Source: Treponema sp. UBA3662
Lineage (GTDB): Bacteria; Spirochaetota; Spirochaetia; Treponematales; Treponemataceae
NCBI GenBank assembly: GCA_002373205.1
Contig: DFJV01000048.1
Coordinates: forward strand, 1-14,645
Direction: 5' to 3'
Length of the DNA: 14,645 bases
A program made the translations under genes and the position numbers. Position 1 is the first letter of the stretch, and each line of letters begins with the position of its first letter. The notes beneath the pieces were generated by a model. That model made no database searches and was not told the origin of the DNA. It was given only the letters and a program-made list of their open reading frames with translations. This document shows positions 13,233 to 14,645 of the stretch, one piece after another.

Positions 13233-14298
13233 GATTGAATGCGTGGGGGGGGGTAGAAAGCCTTTGTTTCTACTATTATTTACCCTCTTTTGTTTGCTAA
13301 CATGCCCAAGCGTGTATGCAAAAGCCTCGGACTTTCATTTTTCTGTGGAGGCGGACGCAACATTGCGCTTTGCTGAACAGGGCGAATACGTTTTTTTGAA
13401 CGTGGATTCTGCCGGCAGGCGTACCCTTAGCTACCTTTGCTGGGAACAAAAACCGCTTTTTATTCCAGAGGCAAAAGTTAAAGGTGGCTGGAAAAACCTT
13501 TACCTTTCTTTTAGCGCAAGAACTGCAATTCCTGCAAGGTGTGGCTCTGTTTTTGACTCCGACTGGTTTAACGTTTCGGACTTTCCCAACTGCCCGGATG
13601 AATATGCAAACATAAAGACACATCTTACGGAAAGCGACTGCAAGACAAACTACTACTATGGTTTTAGCGGGGAACTTTCCTATATGTTCAAGGTGGCAGA
13701 CTCGCTCTCTTTTTCCCCCTTTGCGGAACTTTCCTACACCCACTCTTCTTTTTCTGCCATAGGGGCATCCGGTTCCTATTACAACACGAACGTAACTGAA
13801 GCAAGCGGCTACTACGGAAGCTACAACGATGCAGACAATAGCCATGATATAGAGATGAGCGGTGGCGAAGTGCTTAGCCTTGAGAGGGCTGTGCTCCAGG
13901 CATGGCTTGGCGGCCGCTTTAACATGGAAATTACCTCAAAGCTGGACATGGGCTTTTCTCTGGCGGTGAACCTGTGGACTTTTGTTCAGTCGCTGGATTC
14001 CCATTTTGTTACGGGGGTCTATTATCTTGATGAAATTGAGGACAATTTTGGCGGAATAAGGGCTGAACTTGACTTTGCATATAATTTTTCCAAGAAAAGC
14101 AGCCTGGTTTTTGCAACAAAGTATACTGCCTTGCAAACCATGGAAGGAAGTGCAAAGTCTGCCGCATGGGAAAATGCCTCTTACGACGAGTATTTTGACT
14201 GCTCCTACTGGCAAAACGGAAAATATTACAAGTACACGAGCGGTTTTGATTTTTCTTCTATAGAATTTACCCTAGGCTATAGGTATGCCTTTAACTAG
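13225..14298 (+). CDS. Omptin-family outer-membrane protease with 5' poly-G tract
   Basis: A 357-residue beta-barrel protease of the omptin (A26: OmpT/Pla/SopA) type, expected to cleave at basic residues on the cell surface. ATG 13225 has AGGAAG 6 nt upstream. The signal peptide follows a nine-G tract: KPLFLLLFTLFCLLTCPSVYA. Catalytic positions are conserved by pattern: Asp111 and Asp113 in VFDSDWF (OmpT VDQDWM, Asp83/Asp85), and Asp258/His260 in LDSHF (OmpT DNDEHY, Asp210/His212). SSFSAIGASGSYY matches the OmpT SFTARGGSYIY region, and His133 lies in the loop after DSDW. The C-terminus LGYRYAFN is a typical barrel end. An in-frame start at 13183 is possible but lacks a signal-like N-terminus and lies inside the upstream gene. 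Confidence 0.85.
   Translation: MNRIECVGGGRKPLFLLLFTLFCLLTCPSVYAKASDFHFSVEADATLRFAEQGEYVFLNVDSAGRRTLSYLCWEQKPLFIPEAKVKGGWKNLYLSFSARTAIPARCGSVFDSDWFNVSDFPNCPDEYANIKTHLTESDCKTNYYYGFSGELSYMFKVADSLSFSPFAELSYTHSSFSAIGASGSYYNTNVTEASGYYGSYNDADNSHDIEMSGGEVLSLERAVLQAWLGGRFNMEITSKLDMGFSLAVNLWTFVQSLDSHFVTGVYYLDEIEDNFGGIRAELDFAYNFSKKSSLVFATKYTALQTMEGSAKSAAWENASYDEYFDCSYWQNGKYYKYTSGFDFSSIEFTLGYRYAFN
13245..13253 (+). repeat. Poly-G tract (9 G) in the omptin-like coding frame
   Basis: Nine consecutive Gs at codons 7-10 of the omptin-like gene, between its ATG and its signal peptide. With one G more, a TAG follows at once; with one fewer, the frame runs to a TAA about 15 codons on. Either change would switch the protein off. 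It lies after the RluA stop, so that gene is unaffected. Confidence 0.9.
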
Positions 14299-14338
14299 GC
14301 GGCCAGCAAATGCCAGTTTGTCGAATGTTAAATGAACT

Positions 14339-14415
14339 GTCATTCTGAGCTTGCCCGAAAAAAAATCCTTCCGTGGATTTTTTTCGGGATTGCAGAATCG
14401 CTTTGCAATTCTGCA
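14339..14415. repeat. Composite hairpin repeat downstream of the omptin-like gene
   Basis: GTCATTCTGAGCTTG (14339-14353) is the right half of the 26-nt dispersed repeat. It continues into a long hairpin, CCCGAAAAAAA...TCC with GGATTTTTTTCGGG (14354-14388), then TGCAGAAT (14391-14398) with ATTCTGCA (14408-14415). The middle hairpin could act as a terminator for the rluA-omptin operon, but its T run is inside the stem. No gene is seen in 14299-14645. Confidence 0.7.
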
Positions 14416-14509
14416 CGTTGTTAACCCGCCCTCCATGGCTCGATATTTTTTGGCAAGAAACAAATACGTTCCCTGAGCCTGTCGAACCATGGGAGGATGG
14501 CGGTACAGA

Positions 14510-14532
14510 CCCTGAAACAAGTTCAGGGTGAC
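14510..14532. repeat. Hairpin repeat with variant stem
   Basis: CCCTGAA (14510-14516), loop ACAAG, TTCAGGG (14522-14528), tail TGAC. It has the same layout as the 36-61 element (stem, xCAAG loop, stem, TGAC tail) with a different stem sequence. Confidence 0.75.
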
Positions 14533-14561
14533 AAATTCGGGGGAATGGTAATTTTTGAGCT

Positions 14562-14587
14562 GTCATTCTGAGCTTGACTCAGAATCT
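14562..14587. repeat. Dispersed hairpin repeat, exact inverted copy of 36-61
   Basis: All 26 nt are the reverse complement of 36-61, including the CTTGA loop. The pair brackets almost the whole window. Confidence 0.9.
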
Positions 14588-14599
14588 ATGAATGTTAGT

Positions 14600-14645
14600 G
14601 GTTGGTGAGCCCTGTCGAACCACGGTTGGTGAGCCTGTCGAACCA
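14600..14645. repeat. Short tandem repeat at the window end
   Basis: GGTTGGTGAGCC(C)TGTCGAACCA occurs twice, 14600-14622 and 14624-14645, with a period of 24 nt. A third partial copy, GAGCCTGTCGAACCA, is at 14475-14489. The array may continue past the window. Confidence 0.8.

Noticed and set aside
14354..14388. A8/T7 runs as another phase-variation tract
   Set aside because: They lie in non-coding hairpin sequence after the omptin-like stop, so slippage would not alter a protein.
14600..14645. Start of a CRISPR array
   Set aside because: The two units are nearly contiguous (1 nt apart), with no spacers, and are of the dispersed intergenic repeat type.

Overview
The window reads like a chromosomal segment of a treponeme-type spirochaete. 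This is inferred from gene content and style: a periplasmic ApbE-type flavin transferase, an OmpA-domain protein that lacks the DAP-contacting aspartate, an omptin-like outer-membrane protease with a poly-G tract at its 5' end, and many dispersed hairpin repeats. No 16S rRNA or tRNA gene is present to settle the assignment.

Left flank (1-5319), moderate GC. A small conserved-looking hypothetical protein (142-528, +) ends at a strong bidirectional terminator. It converges with a minus-strand pair, proC (proline synthesis) followed 22 bp later by an ArsB/NhaD-type ion transporter. Divergent from proC is an apbE-like lipoprotein gene, whose consensus promoter lies so close to the ATG that the mRNA may be leaderless. 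apbE converges with a LacI-family regulator, only 5 bp separating the stop codons. A 344-bp gap (4976-5319) follows. It holds the lacI promoter, a GC-rich structured block and a LacI-type palindrome just upstream of the next gene, an OmpA-domain envelope protein (5320-6513).

Accessory island (about 6530-12430), visibly AT-rich. Behind a near-perfect sigma-70 promoter (TTGACA-18-TATAAT) lie about a dozen small, all plus-strand, mostly unrecognised genes: cytoplasmic proteins of 120-160 aa alternating with small lipoproteins or secreted proteins. Two are diverged paralogues sharing a 30-nt identical block, one is DUF4279-like with a 53-aa fragment of a similar protein nearby, one has an Ig-like domain resembling the N-terminal part of M35 metallopeptidases, and one resembles a family I associate with polymorphic-toxin immunity. 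Several use TTG or GTG starts behind strong Shine-Dalgarno sequences. No toxin, transposase or integrase is visible. The best reading is an array of orphan immunity-like genes, but that is inference.

Right flank (12432-14645), moderate GC again. An RluA-family pseudouridine synthase overlaps an omptin-family outer-membrane protease by 8 bp. The protease signal peptide is preceded by a run of nine Gs in the coding frame, so its expression could switch by slippage. The last 350 bases are a mosaic of hairpin repeats; one 26-nt repeat is present as an exact inverted copy at 36-61. The repeats share a CAAG-type loop and a TGAC tail, while their stems differ.
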